A DNA stretch of 64,000 bases from Aegilops tauschii subsp. strangulata (taxonomy: Eukaryota; Streptophyta; Magnoliopsida; Poales; Poaceae): contig NC_053035.3 in assembly GCF_002575655.3 (NCBI RefSeq), positions 372,969,792-373,033,791 on the forward strand. The letters are read 5' to 3'. Below are positions 11,138 through 20,560 of the stretch, in pieces. The notes below the pieces were generated by a model. It ran no database searches and was not told the origin of the DNA. It saw nothing but the letters and a program-made list of their open reading frames with translations. Positions within the stretch are counted from its first letter, which is position 1, and every line of letters begins with the position of its first letter. The position numbers and the translations under genes were made by a program.

Positions 11138-12373
11138 CACTACTAGGAAAAGGCCTGCTAGTGGCGCACCTGTTTTGGCTACTAATGGCGCACTACAGGT
11201 GCGCCACTAGCACCTGTTTTTTTCTTAATCTCGGGTCACTATGGCTTAATCTCGGGTCAATATGCTTAATCTCAAGTCAAATCGCACTAAGTGGTCAAAC
11301 TTCCCAGAAGGTCACCCATCCTCACACTACTCCAGCACGAGCACGCTTAACTTCGCAGTTCTATCTAACCCTAGCACCACCTCACTTAACAGGCACTTGT
11401 TGATATATCTATCATATCAATCCTATTAAACCTTGTCGATGTCTAGGACTTTGTTCATGTTCATGAGTATGATGAAATTTTGAAAAATATTTCAAACTTC
11501 CCGGTCATATTACGTATCATTTTTTGAAAAAAAATTCCAAAAAAAAGTTCAAAACCAATTTTTTTTCTGTTACTAGTGGGGCACCTAGGTGCGCCACTAG
11601 TAAGTTTGAATTTTTTTTCCATTTTTTCCCCTCTAGATCTTAAAAGCCCCGTAACTTTTTTTCTGTTAGTTCTTTGAGGATTTTGAAAATGTTTAACGGG
11701 GTTTCCCCAGTTAAATTCGGATGTAACTTTTCGAGTAGATGATTTTTCATATAAAAAACTTTTTAATCCGAGTTCGTATGCAAAAGTTATGCCCATTTTA
11801 GAAATTCCAGAGAGATTTTGCAAATAAAGTCGAAATTCATATTTGTAAATTTTCCCAACAAGTAGACCACATATCACATGGGAAACTTATTTTCTTTTAT
11901 TTTTTGACATTTCCATCATTTTCTTTTATTTTTTAAAAAACTAAAAAGGCGGTCCAGGGGGAGGGTGCATCCGGTGGAATTTTTGGGCCAAGTTAGTAAT
12001 GGCGCACCATGGGAGTGGTGCGCCATTACTAGTTGAACTAGTAATGGCGCACCACACACACGGTGCGCCATTACTAGTTTTGAAAAAAATAAAAAAAATT
12101 GAAAAAAAAATTTAGTGGCGCACCGTGGATGTGGTGCGCCATTACTAGTTTAACTAGTAATGGCGCACTATCCACAGATGCGCCATTACTAGTTTTGAAA
12201 AAAAAATAAAAAAAATTATTAGTAGTGGCGCACCGTGGATGTGGTGCGCCATTAGTATTTGGACACTAATGACGCACCAACACATGATGCGCCATTAGTA
12301 TATAGTAGTGGCGCAACACATGTGTGGTGCGCCATTAATGTCCATATTATCTATAGCCCTTTTCCTAGTAGTG
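11138..12373. mobile_element. Non-autonomous CACTA-type element (1.24 kb)
   Basis: It starts CACTACTAGGAAAAGG and ends with the complement CCTTTTCCTAGTAGTG, a 16-bp perfect terminal inverted repeat. GGG lies on both sides (11135-11137, 12374-12376), matching the 3-bp duplications of CACTA elements, although the G-rich minisatellite makes this weaker evidence. Near both ends are many direct and inverted copies of subterminal words such as ACTAGTAATGGCGCACC and GGTGCGCCATTACTAG, the presumed transposase-binding repeats. No reading frame of interest is present. The interior contains a 5S rRNA-like segment (11299-11362) and an AT-rich block with poly-A/poly-T runs. Confidence 0.93.
11299..11362 (-). 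other. 5S rRNA-like segment (3' half, internal promoter region)
   Basis: On the minus strand the sequence runs AGAACTGCGAAGTTAAGCG, then TGCTCGTGCTGGAGTAGTG, then TGAGGATGGGTGACCTTCTG and GGAAGT. From general knowledge of plant 5S rRNA this parallels the segment from AGAACTCCGAAGTTAAGCG through GGATGGGTGACCTCCTGGG, which holds box A, the intermediate element and box C bound by TFIIIA. I judge about 85% agreement over 64 nt by eye. The 5' third and the extreme 3' end of 5S RNA are not recognisable. It could be captured 5S rDNA or a Pol III-type promoter module of the family. It is not a functional 5S gene. Confidence 0.8.
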
Positions 12374-12500
12374 GGGTGGAGGGTGGCCCGTAGGAGCGCG
12401 GGATGGACGTTGGCCTGCGGCGCGCGGGGTGGAGGCTGGCCAGGGGCGCGCGGGGTGGAGGTTGGCCGGTGGCGCGCTGGGCGGAGGGGAAGGCCGGCGA
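12374..12500 (+). repeat. GC-rich minisatellite, right part
   Basis: Continuation of the array at 10965-11137, with the same GGGGTGGAGG(G/C)TGGCC core in about four further units. The two halves join in phase if the CACTA-type element and one GGG are removed. Confidence 0.85.
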
Positions 12501-13329
12501 GTGGGAAGAGGTGATTGCAGACACTTATATATTGTGTCGGTCCGCTTTGAAACTTTTAGAATTTCAAAAGTAATATCGGTGTGCTCCTATGGTTTAGGAG
12601 CAAGATAACATCTAATTCTGAAAGGTGTCATAGCCAATAACAGTGATCCGGCTCGTTTCTGTTGGCCACCTATTAAATCCGAACCAGCATTGGCCAGTTG
12701 TGAGAGAGTATCGTACTATGACGAGTCTATTTATGAGGTAATTTTTTTGGTGAATAATGGAAATGTGGTAGCTTTTGAAGTAAGAAAACTTTATGATTAT
12801 ATGTAGGTTATTAATAAAACGTGTTTGTGGTACCTAGGTTGAGTGAGATTTTCTTTTGTTTGAGTTGACGATGCTAGCGGTCCGATGTAATCTCAATACA
12901 CTTATCCATGCATGACACATAGGAAAGCTCAATGCGTTGACTTAGACATTAAAAAAACTCAAAAAAGTTATAATCAGCAACACCCTTAAGCTATACATGT
13001 ATAAATTTGGTCCAGTTATGTCCTATGCTCAAGGAGGTCAGAGGTGGTACATGAGCTATGTGCAAGATACATTCGAAGATCGTGTTCCAAGAGTTCTTCA
13101 CCAAGTATAGATGGAGATGTTTTTGAAAGGTTATAGATGAAGATATAACAATGAGCTAGGCCTAGATTTGGCCTACAAGTCTAATGATTGCCAATTTGCA
13201 CGTCCATTGAACATGTGGAAACATATGTGTATAGTGGTGCACGTTGTGTGTCGGACTTTATCACCCCGCTCACCCAGTTGATGGCACGGTGGCATAGTAG
13301 ATTGGCAAGTAAGGTGCCAAATCTGTGCC
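12501..13329. other. Unrecognised stretch upstream of the inhibitor pseudogene
   Basis: No reading frame, transposon end or repeat was recognised. The last 200 bp would be the promoter region of the Bowman-Birk pseudogene. Confidence 0.35.
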
Positions 13330-13337
13330 TATAAATA
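13330..13337 (+). promoter_or_regulatory. TATA box of the inhibitor pseudogene
   Basis: TATAAATA lies about 107 bp upstream of the signal-peptide coding start, in a CTATAAATAGAGG context typical of plant core promoters. Transcription would begin near 13362 in the CAA-rich leader. Confidence 0.75.
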
Positions 13338-13443
13338 GAGGTGCTACTAACTCTGGCCAACAACAACAATTACAACATAGTATTCCACTCGCAACCATAA
13401 GAGATAAGTGAGAGAGATTTGCTCGAAAACCTTAAAATCAACC

Positions 13444-14078
13444 CTGAAGAACACCAAGCTCGTGGCGATCCTTGTCCTCCAGGTCATCCTGGTCATGGGA
13501 ATCCTCACACACGTGAATGGTTCGTGGTTGTTCATGCTTCTTTATTCTATTTGTTTCCTTAAAAAAGTTTGATTGCCTTTTTGCAATTCCATTGATGTCT
13601 TCTATATCTCATAAGTGATTACTAACATGATACCATGCTATGCATGCGTACAGCCAACTACTTCCCCAAGTGTTGCGACAAATGCAGGTAATTCTCGGGG
13701 GTCGATGTATGTGACGACGCCCATCCTCAGTGCCCCAAGGGCTGCTCCACATGCCGCGCGGTGCAGACAGGCCGTGTCAAGACGTTCCGGTGTGCCGACA
13801 TGCGCTCCACCATCAATGGCACGTGCGGCCCACGTTGCAAAAAAAAAACTAACCGGTTCAACTCATATCACAAGACTTGTTCCGCCAATAATAAAAGCTC
13901 ACATAATATGAGCATTGTCATCGTGTTTATGCGTACATGTGGCCTCACAATGCATGTACTATTGTCGGCCGTCGTCGTCTTCGTCGTTATTGTTTCTATC
14001 TGTCTCTTCGAGACTAAGTTGTTGTTGCTCGCCGATCAGGTGCTCGTTCTATCTTCCGTGAATAAACACCTGTGTTAA
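13444..14078 (+). pseudogene. Bowman-Birk/WIP1-type protease inhibitor pseudogene
   Basis: Secreted Cys-rich inhibitors of this family block trypsin/chymotrypsin-like proteases and in cereals respond to wounding. Exon 1 (13444-13519) encodes a signal peptide, KNTKLVAILVLQVILVMGI then LTHVN, but the expected ATG reads CTG; a downstream ATG lies at 13494. An intron 13520-13653 (GTTCGT...TACAG) joins in frame to YFPKCCDKCR. A TAA then follows at 13689-13691. After it the frame continues FSGVDVCDDAHPQCPKGCS, TCRAVQTGRVKTFRCADMR, STINGTCGPRC, the complete Bowman-Birk cysteine pattern, ending at Cys 13836-13838 in a run of ten A's. No stop follows directly and the frame stays open to 14078. Lost start plus internal stop imply a pseudogene; retention of all other cysteines implies recent loss. 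The TAA overlaps a donor-like CAG|GTAAT, so alternative splicing cannot be excluded. Confidence 0.88.
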
Positions 14079-15620
14079 TTGTGTGTCTCCGTTTAAAGAT
14101 AATTTGTTCATGTCACACGAATTTTATGAGCAACTAGTGTTTAAATACCGGTGTGCTTTTGTACATAGTAAATAACTCTTATCGTCCTACTCTTTTATCA
14201 TTTCATTGCTAGAATTCAAACTCTATGTCTGTTAAACTGTTATTAACATTCAGAGTGCTCAGGCTATATGTGGCTCTATCTTCGTAGTCTACACATGTAT
14301 GCAAAATAATAATTTCATTGGATCTACTTACGTCTATACATATGGAAATATGGGAGAAACACAACATAGTTGTTCATGTGTACAACCCTTAAGAAGGTGC
14401 GAGAACCATCTCTGTCACTTCCCCGCTCTCACTCTCATACATCCAAGAACGTGCGTCCTCTTCAATGGACAACAATGGTCACGAGAAGCTTGACGAGGTA
14501 GTCGGTGGTGACCATCCACTACAGATCCGACGCTGAGAGGTAGGGTGGGGACATCGATGATGTGCCTACAAATCCAAAAGGGTGCTCACGAATGGTCGTG
14601 CCGGCACCTTATCCTTTTCCTTGGGTACATGTCATCGCTTGAATAGATTGTGTGATCTTGTTAATATGGATGCAAGACATGTTCTTCTTCGAAAACCTTG
14701 GAACTATGATGTGGGTAGCATACATAAAGTGGCGATGAACACGACGATGCTTCCATAGGAGGCAGGACAAGGTCACCGCGCTTATGCCTCTTCAAGGTCG
14801 ATCTCAACCCTTCGCTCATTGAAGTGGCCCGAAGATGATTGCGAGAGAGTTTCAACAACAAGGAGGACATAGTAGTTATCTCTATCTAGTATCCATGTTC
14901 GTCACATCTGTGATATGCATTATTTTTATGTTTAAAATTGGTAGGACTTCTTAATGTTAGATCCAAAAATTTGCTGATAAATTAGTGCATCTGTTTCTTC
15001 AAGGGCAAAGTTTAAGATGGTCCCAACTATTATGGACCGTTGTTAGTGTTTGTACAAGAAATTGTCTAATATTAGTTATTTGTGATGCATCAAACATTTC
15101 TTTAGGACGACCTCATAACGTCATGGTTAATCAGCCAGTGTTTAATCTGAGATGTTTTTTTCCTAATCCATGATGGATGGTTGGTAAAAAAAATAGTGGC
15201 AATCGTTGTGTGTCTTGGATTGGATGGTGAAGACGGTGGAGTGAATGATTCTCCGGTGTTCTAGTTCCTTCTACTAGTTGCTACTCCCTTCTAGACAAAG
15301 TATATTAGTGGTTTTAGTCAAAATTCACATACCAAAGAGGAGTTGAGAGGGGTCATTTCTGCTTCTTGTATAGCGTCAAGGAGCACGCACTATAACATAG
15401 GAAAACCATGTACAGTAAAAAAACTAAGATGCACTATGTTTTGGTATGGTGGGAGTATTATTTAAACAACTCAATTGGCAATTAATCCAATTGATTATAA
15501 AGTTACTTCCGAAAGGGTACTACTGCGTTAGGGAAGTCCCAATGCACTATGTCTTAATCTACATGTAATGCCATTAAACAGATGTTTAGATATAGCCATA
15601 TAGGAGTCTCGGTGCACTGC
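14079..15620. other. Unrecognised intergenic stretch
   Basis: I see no gene, terminal repeat or array. Parts near 15390-15480 and 15500-15620 have the AT-rich look of decayed MITEs, but no paired ends could be assigned. Confidence 0.35.
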
Positions 15621-15846
15621 TACTTCCATCCTGGTTTATTAATTCCCTTCCCATTTTGGGTCAAAATTTGACCACATATTTAAGTAGCAAAATATAATTT
15701 ATACGAAAAAAGATATCATTGGAAACTTCTTTCAAATACTAATTTACCAATATAAATTTTAAAGATATTTTATTTTGTTCTAAACAAATCCAAAGTCAAA
15801 GTTTAACACAATACGAAGGGTACTAATAAACCCAGAAGGAGGTAGT
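15621..15846. mobile_element. Stowaway-type MITE (diverged)
   Basis: The left end reads TACTTCCATCCTGGTTTATTA. The right end, complemented, reads TACTACCTCCTTCTGGGTTT then ATTAGTACCC. Both are variants of the CTCCCTCCRTCC-type Tc1/mariner terminal repeat, bounded by TA. The AT-rich interior with GGTCAAAATTTGACC-like words is typical of the family. It is about 226 bp with no coding capacity. Confidence 0.8.
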
Positions 15847-15896
15847 ATATCTTAGTTTTGCATCTAAAAAACCTTCATTCAGTGTCTTTTCTAATA

Positions 15897-16198
15897 CTCC
15901 CTCCATTCCCTTATACAAGGCCACAAACTCAAATTACAGGTACCTAGGTAAATTTAATGACTACTTTAGAAGCCAACTTTTCTTCTTGTTATCTGGAATC
16001 ATTAATACGTCTGCATGCATGCAAGGAAGGAAGGAGAAGAAAGTAGCACACTGTCATTATGACTACATGCATGCAAGTATTAAACAAGTTGCTACTACGA
16101 GAAAACATCATTAAATTTTGCCTCGGTTACTGTTAGTGGCCTTGTATAGATGCAAAATGTATTTTTCATAGTGGCCTTGTATAAGGGAATGGAGGGAG
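15897..16198. mobile_element. Stowaway MITE with a perfect 28-bp TIR
   Basis: The ends are CTCCCTCCATTCCCTTATAC plus AAGGCCAC and its exact complement, flanked by TA on both sides (15895-15896 and 16199-16200). It is 302 bp, with no coding capacity. Perfect inverted repeats suggest a younger insertion than the neighbouring MITE. Confidence 0.95.
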
Positions 16199-16337
16199 TA
16201 GAAATGTTATGAGATATCTTGGGTTTAGTGCGAAGATCTATAATATATGATTGCTCTCTTTGTCCTCGTTAAATAGGATGTCACATCACATTTTTAGCTA
16301 TGAAACCTTGCTAAGACAAGCATTGAAAGTGCCCTTA

Positions 16338-16576
16338 GAGCATCTACAAAGCAGGTGTCCCCGACCCCCCCCCCCCCCCCCTACATGTGCGATTTACGTA
16401 CACATAGGTTACGATGCATGTGGTTGTATGGATTTAGCGATTTGCTAATGAGATACCCGATTATGGAAGGGGACATTTGAGGGGTGACTGGTCAATGTCC
16501 TCAATTCCTCATATGCATCCGCCGCGTGCGTGGACTTTTGTGGGGCCGGATTAGTTATATCCAGCTATAGATGCTC
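16338..16576. mobile_element. Tourist (PIF/Harbinger-type) MITE
   Basis: GAGCATCTAC at the left and TATAGATGCTC at the right form a terminal inverted repeat. TTA occurs directly outside both ends (16335-16337, 16577-16579), the 3-bp duplication of PIF/Harbinger elements. It is 239 bp. It contains a 17-base C run at 16365-16381. Confidence 0.85.
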
Positions 16577-17358
16577 TTAGTCGATCTGACGTGGTACATG
16601 ATTAAATAGTAGAAAATACATCTGTAATATTATGTGAGTATATTAAAACACGACCATTTTATGGTTAAGAGCATGACATAAAATACATTATAATATTATT
16701 TATTGTCCTACCTAAGCTGAGTCTACTTTTTCAAAATCTAATTTCTTTTTATATTTATATTTTTTGCAGGGACTAATTTGTTTCATATATGAATGAATAT
16801 GGCACGGCACGTAGTTTGTCTTTACGTGATTGTTGTTCTCTTACTTCCATGCAATCACTAGTTCTTCAATCTAGGATTGTGCTTCTACCCCATGTGCATG
16901 ATCGACCAGTGATTGCGTTCGGGGCACTCAGGTCCAGTCGAGCCGTACAAATTCTGCGTGTATTGGGACCATTATTGCTGGACGCAAAAAGAGGCCGCGT
17001 GGAAGTTGTGGGTGGCTATGCGACATTGGATAGTGGCTGCCTACCAGACTTGATGGGGACTGATCATGCCGACTAGTACCATTTATAGTTTTTAAATCAC
17101 ACATGCTGGGGAAGGACAAGTTTTGCGGTAATTTGCGTCGGTGTTTGCAAAGAAAGCAACGGTAGGTCCTGAAGCTCCCGGTGAGCATCTCTTTCTTTCT
17201 GGTGAACGATTTTGCTGATTAAAGGTCAGCTACACGTTCCCGGCGAGGGCTCACTAGAACTGCGCCGAAGACGGAATGTGGCATCGTCGACGGAGGCGGA
17301 AAAGAAGGTAGGCTAGTGTGGGTGGAGGCCTTTTTCAGCTTTCATGCTGTTTGGATTA
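16577..17358. other. Unrecognised stretch between MITE and Harbinger-like element
   Basis: No gene or repeat was recognised. The short reading frames near 16789-17188 lack any family motif. Confidence 0.35.
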
Positions 17359-17904
17359 GGGCATCTCCAATCCTGACACTCAAACCGTTAGCAACCATTT
17401 GGACCGCGTGGTCCAAACGTAAACGTATTGTGCCACCCAACATAGTCCTATATCAGTCCGTAGGGCGGTTCGGTTTCATTTTCTTTCGCAAACTAAAGAC
17501 AAATTAGTAAGATTTTGCTGGCGTGCGGACAATAGTCGCGCCTGCTTCTCACCACTCTGACCGATCCAAAACCCTCCCATCCTTGCCCGCGCGCCTTCCC
17601 GCCCGGCGCCGCCGCTGTAGAGCGGCGACTTCATATTGACGCTGGCCCAGAGCGAACGTGACCTCTCACTAGCTACACCATGGAAGCAGCACGCCGGCCG
17701 AGGGCGCCGCCTACAACGCGTCCCCGATGTCTGCGCATGTTCAATGCTGGAGACGTGTTACTGGACGGCACGAGACGGATATCTACCACGCCTGTTTAAT
17801 GTCCCGCCCGTCCGTATGCCGCCATTATGTAGGCTTGCCGGCCGAGAAACCCACTGCGACGCCGCACATGACACATTCGGACGCCTGGCCACACCAAAAT
17901 CCGC

Positions 17905-17912
17905 TATATAAG
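17905..17912 (+). promoter_or_regulatory. TATA box upstream of the broken ORF
   Basis: TATATAAG in a CCGCTATATAAGGGCGG context lies about 118 bp upstream of the ATG at 18030, and a CA-rich leader follows. Confidence 0.55.
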
Positions 17913-18029
17913 GGCGGCCACGCCGGCTAACTCAACGCCACAACACAAGCCGCTCCACATACTCCTGCTTGCACAACATCCGCCATGACTGCAGGCGGCA
18001 GAGCTCTGTGAGAGAGCCTTTCGACGGAT

Positions 18030-18593
18030 ATGAAGTATGAGGTGGCGGCCCTTGCGGGCGCCCAGCAGAGTCGCCGTGCCAGGCGGATCGAGGCCGACAT
18101 GCAGACCAGCTCGTCCGAGGTCTCTGGCGACAAGGACGACCCCACAATGGAGACGGGCTCCGACGACACCGCATCGAAGGCCATGCCCGTGCATGTCGAC
18201 TTCACCATGGAGTAGGCGCAGGCACACTTCAACGCCATCATGACGAAGGAGCAGCAGGTGTCAGCGCCTATGTTGGTGTTCTAGCAGGTGCAGGAGGACT
18301 ATCGGTACAACATGTTCCGCCTCGAGCAGCACCGGCTGGCGGAGGACCAAATTAACGGCGAACGAGCAAGCCAGGAGGCCGTGGCAAAACTTAACTACGT
18401 CGCGGTGCAACGTGTACTCTATGAGGCCACCCGTGCTCAAGCCACTACTCACCAGGAACAGGCCGACGTGGAGGCGCGGCTGCAGGAGATCGCGGACGAG
18501 AACAACGCTAGATGCGCGCGCGCCACCGGCGGACTTTCGGGCAGCCCAGTGAGACGACGAGAGCGTCGACGCTATTTCCATCGTGGGCCTCAT
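18030..18593 (+). pseudogene. Broken ORF with charged coiled-coil-like tail
   Basis: One frame stays open from the ATG at 18030 to 18593 except for two TAG codons, at 18213-18215 and 18282-18284. The N-terminal part is Ala/Arg and then Ser/Thr/Asp-rich. The C-terminal part is a Glu/Gln/Ala/Arg-rich helix-forming stretch (FRLEQHRLAEDQ, AVAKLNYVAVQRVLYEATR). I do not recognise the family with certainty. Harbinger-type elements in grasses often carry similar NAM-associated-like ORFs, which is only a suggestion. GC content is far above the flanks. Confidence 0.45.
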
Positions 18594-18596
18594 GTC

Positions 18597-19095
18597 TGTT
18601 GGAAATATGCCCCAGAGGTACTAATATTTATTATTATATTTCCATTTTTATAATTAAGAGTTTATATTTCATGCTATAACTGCTATGATCCTAGAATATG
18701 CGATTCAGTGGAAAATTCATATGCACGTGTGGAATGATAAACGGCTCAACTATTGTTGATGATCATGTTTTGTCGGATCTTAGAATATCGTTAAGTGTAA
18801 CGATAGTCCTAAGAAATATTGGGAGTATGACGTTAGAAAGACGATCATATTGAATCGATTCAAAACTTGTTGTCATACTTTGAGATTATATCGTCTGAAA
18901 TCAATTGCGATAACACAAAGTGTTAACTTGTATTTTTAGTTCCTTAGACCATGAGAGTATCATAGCCACTTCTCACCGTACGGTGGAGTTTGGGGTTGCT
19001 CAAACGTCATTTGTAGCACGGTGATCATAACAACAACTTACAAGTTCATCGAAAAGTTTGACAAGAGACTAGATAGCTCGAGAGTGGGATAGTAG
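18597..19095 (+). mobile_element. Diverged copia LTR fragment (5' part)
   Basis: Starts TGTTGGAAATATGCCCCAG, nearly identical to the start of the Angela-type LTR found on the minus strand at 22274 and 29245. It stays loosely similar for about 130 bp (for example TTCATGCTATAACTG). The rest is diverged and its end is uncertain. It truncates the Harbinger-like element on its left. Confidence 0.65.
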
Positions 19096-20043
19096 CATGG
19101 CAACATTTCTTTTTCCGTGCACCATTCAATTTTCTTGGCATGCTATGTTAAAATACTTTCTTCATATATTAAATTGTATATACCATGCTATTTTTTATAA
19201 ATTTTTCCATCTTTTTGCAAGAAAGAATCCCTCACCTTTGCCATATGTCGATAACATTTTTTTCCCAAACATTTCATGATTTTTATAGAGAAAGAAATAT
19301 CCTAATTTACCATCTTTTCCAAGATTTTTTTAAATTTTCCATGTGTAAATTTTCTTTATAGGTAGAATGGTTATTTTATTATTTATATACCATTGCAATT
19401 TTAATTGTTACACCGTGGCAATTTTATTAATAAGATCATGGTAGGTTTATTGTAGGTAGCATGGCAAATATTATTATTTACAACATGACTATTTTTATTA
19501 GTTATACCATGTTAGTTTTATTTTACGTAACATGGAACTTTCATTATTAACTTCATGCATTCTTATTTTTTTAGACCATGATAGTTTTATTTTTCATGGC
19601 AATTTTAAACACAATATTGGCATGCAAACTACATGTTGACTTGATTTTTTGTTTGAAATGGTTTAAATTTATGAACTTTTCGCCATGTTTTTTCCCAAAA
19701 GGCTAGCAACTTTTTTGCAACTTCTTTTCAGCTATTTTATTCTTTTATTTTCCCATCCCAGCCTTAAGGCCTTTGTAACTGCTCAACATGGGCTTGTTTG
19801 TGGCCCTTTTTTACTGGACACGTTTGTTTAACGAGGTGGGTTTATCGATGGCTCTTTGCTCTGTTGGTTCGATCTTGAGGGGCAGCACGGTGAACGCCCT
19901 TTTTCTATGAGAGGTTCGCCAGTTCGTTCCTCCCAGTTCGAACGAGCTCTGAAAAGCTATCCGCTCGTAATGAGTGTTTTGGTGTTAATAACAATAATTA
20001 TTAGACGACTAACTATGTTTTGGGTGTGCTTTTGGTATATGCA
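19096..20043. other. AT-rich stretch with degenerate CATGG-containing repeats
   Basis: Between about 19330 and 19620 a loose unit of roughly 30 bp recurs (CATGGCAATTTTATT-type, with ACCATG or GCATGG every 25-35 bp). No gene is seen. This is the left target-site flank of the MULE. Confidence 0.5.
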
Positions 20044-20052
20044 TTATTGGAA

Positions 20053-20275
20053 GGGATTTTTATTTTTGTGCCCCTAGTTTGTTAGTTCTACTCATTCATT
20101 CACACGCTCTTAACTTTTGCTCACATTTTCCCACTCCCTTGTCCGAAACCTTCAGAACTAGTCACAGCGGACGTTGCTGTCGGGTCAATGGCTTGACTGT
20201 TAACTCTGACTAGTGCGGCCGCGTAGGACGGAGTCCACATTTTGACCGTTACGTGGTAACCAGTGGGGCCGCGAA
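20053..20275 (+). repeat. MULE left terminal inverted repeat
   Basis: Pairs with 36480-36699 in inverted orientation. Agreement is strong over the first 180 bp (about 80% by eye) and fades near 20250. Confidence 0.9.
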
Positions 20276-20430
20276 ACTGACACTCACGGTAACTTGAATC
20301 AGATCCAGTCGCTTCCGCGCCGCCCCCTCCGCCGCTGTCGTGCCACCTCTGCCGCAGTCGTGCCGCCTCCGCCGCACTCTTGCCGCCTCCGCCGCATCTA
20401 CCCTCTCTCTCCATCTAGGATTAGGAAGCG

Positions 20431-20516
20431 ATGTCGGCGGGGCACCCCGTCCGGCCCATCGACCGTGGAGATGATTGGGTCGAATCAGAGGCTGATAATT
20501 CATGGATTCCACCTGG
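20431..20516 (+). CDS. Exon 1 of the MULE transposase
   Basis: The ATG at 20431 follows a CT-rich leader. It encodes about 29 residues beginning MSAGHPVRPIDRGDDW and ends in phase 2 at the donor GG|GTAAGC. Joining to the acceptor TCGAATAG|G at 29344/29345 keeps the frame and leads into VDPGLAFRLAVRM, the conserved N-terminal part of MULE transposases. This in-frame join across 8.8 kb shows that the copia lies in an intron. Confidence 0.8.
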
Positions 20517-20560
20517 GTAAGCATCGTTTTCCTCTCAAATTGATTAGGAGATCCGTAAAT

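Larger units (their letters stand above)
17359..18596 (+). mobile_element. Truncated PIF/Harbinger-like element
   Basis: The left end is GGGCATCTCCAATCC preceded by TTA (17356-17358), a common Harbinger end in grasses. The following GGACCGCGTGGTCCAAACG-type and GC-rich leader sequence fits. No matching right end is found: the element appears cut at the copia LTR start at 18597. It carries a TATA box and a broken coding frame (18030-18593). Confidence 0.5.

Noticed and set aside
11065..11403. 112-codon plus-strand frame starting in the minisatellite
   Set aside because: It reads from tandem repeat DNA into the CACTA-type element, so it is a chance fusion.
10965..12500. CRISPR-like spaced repeats
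   Set aside because: The repeats are degenerate tandem units and transposon subterminal words without constant-length unique spacers, and the context is a plant genome.
16365..16381. 17-base C run as a structural signal
   Set aside because: It is a simple homopolymer inside a Tourist MITE and is as likely to be slippage or a sequencing-length error.
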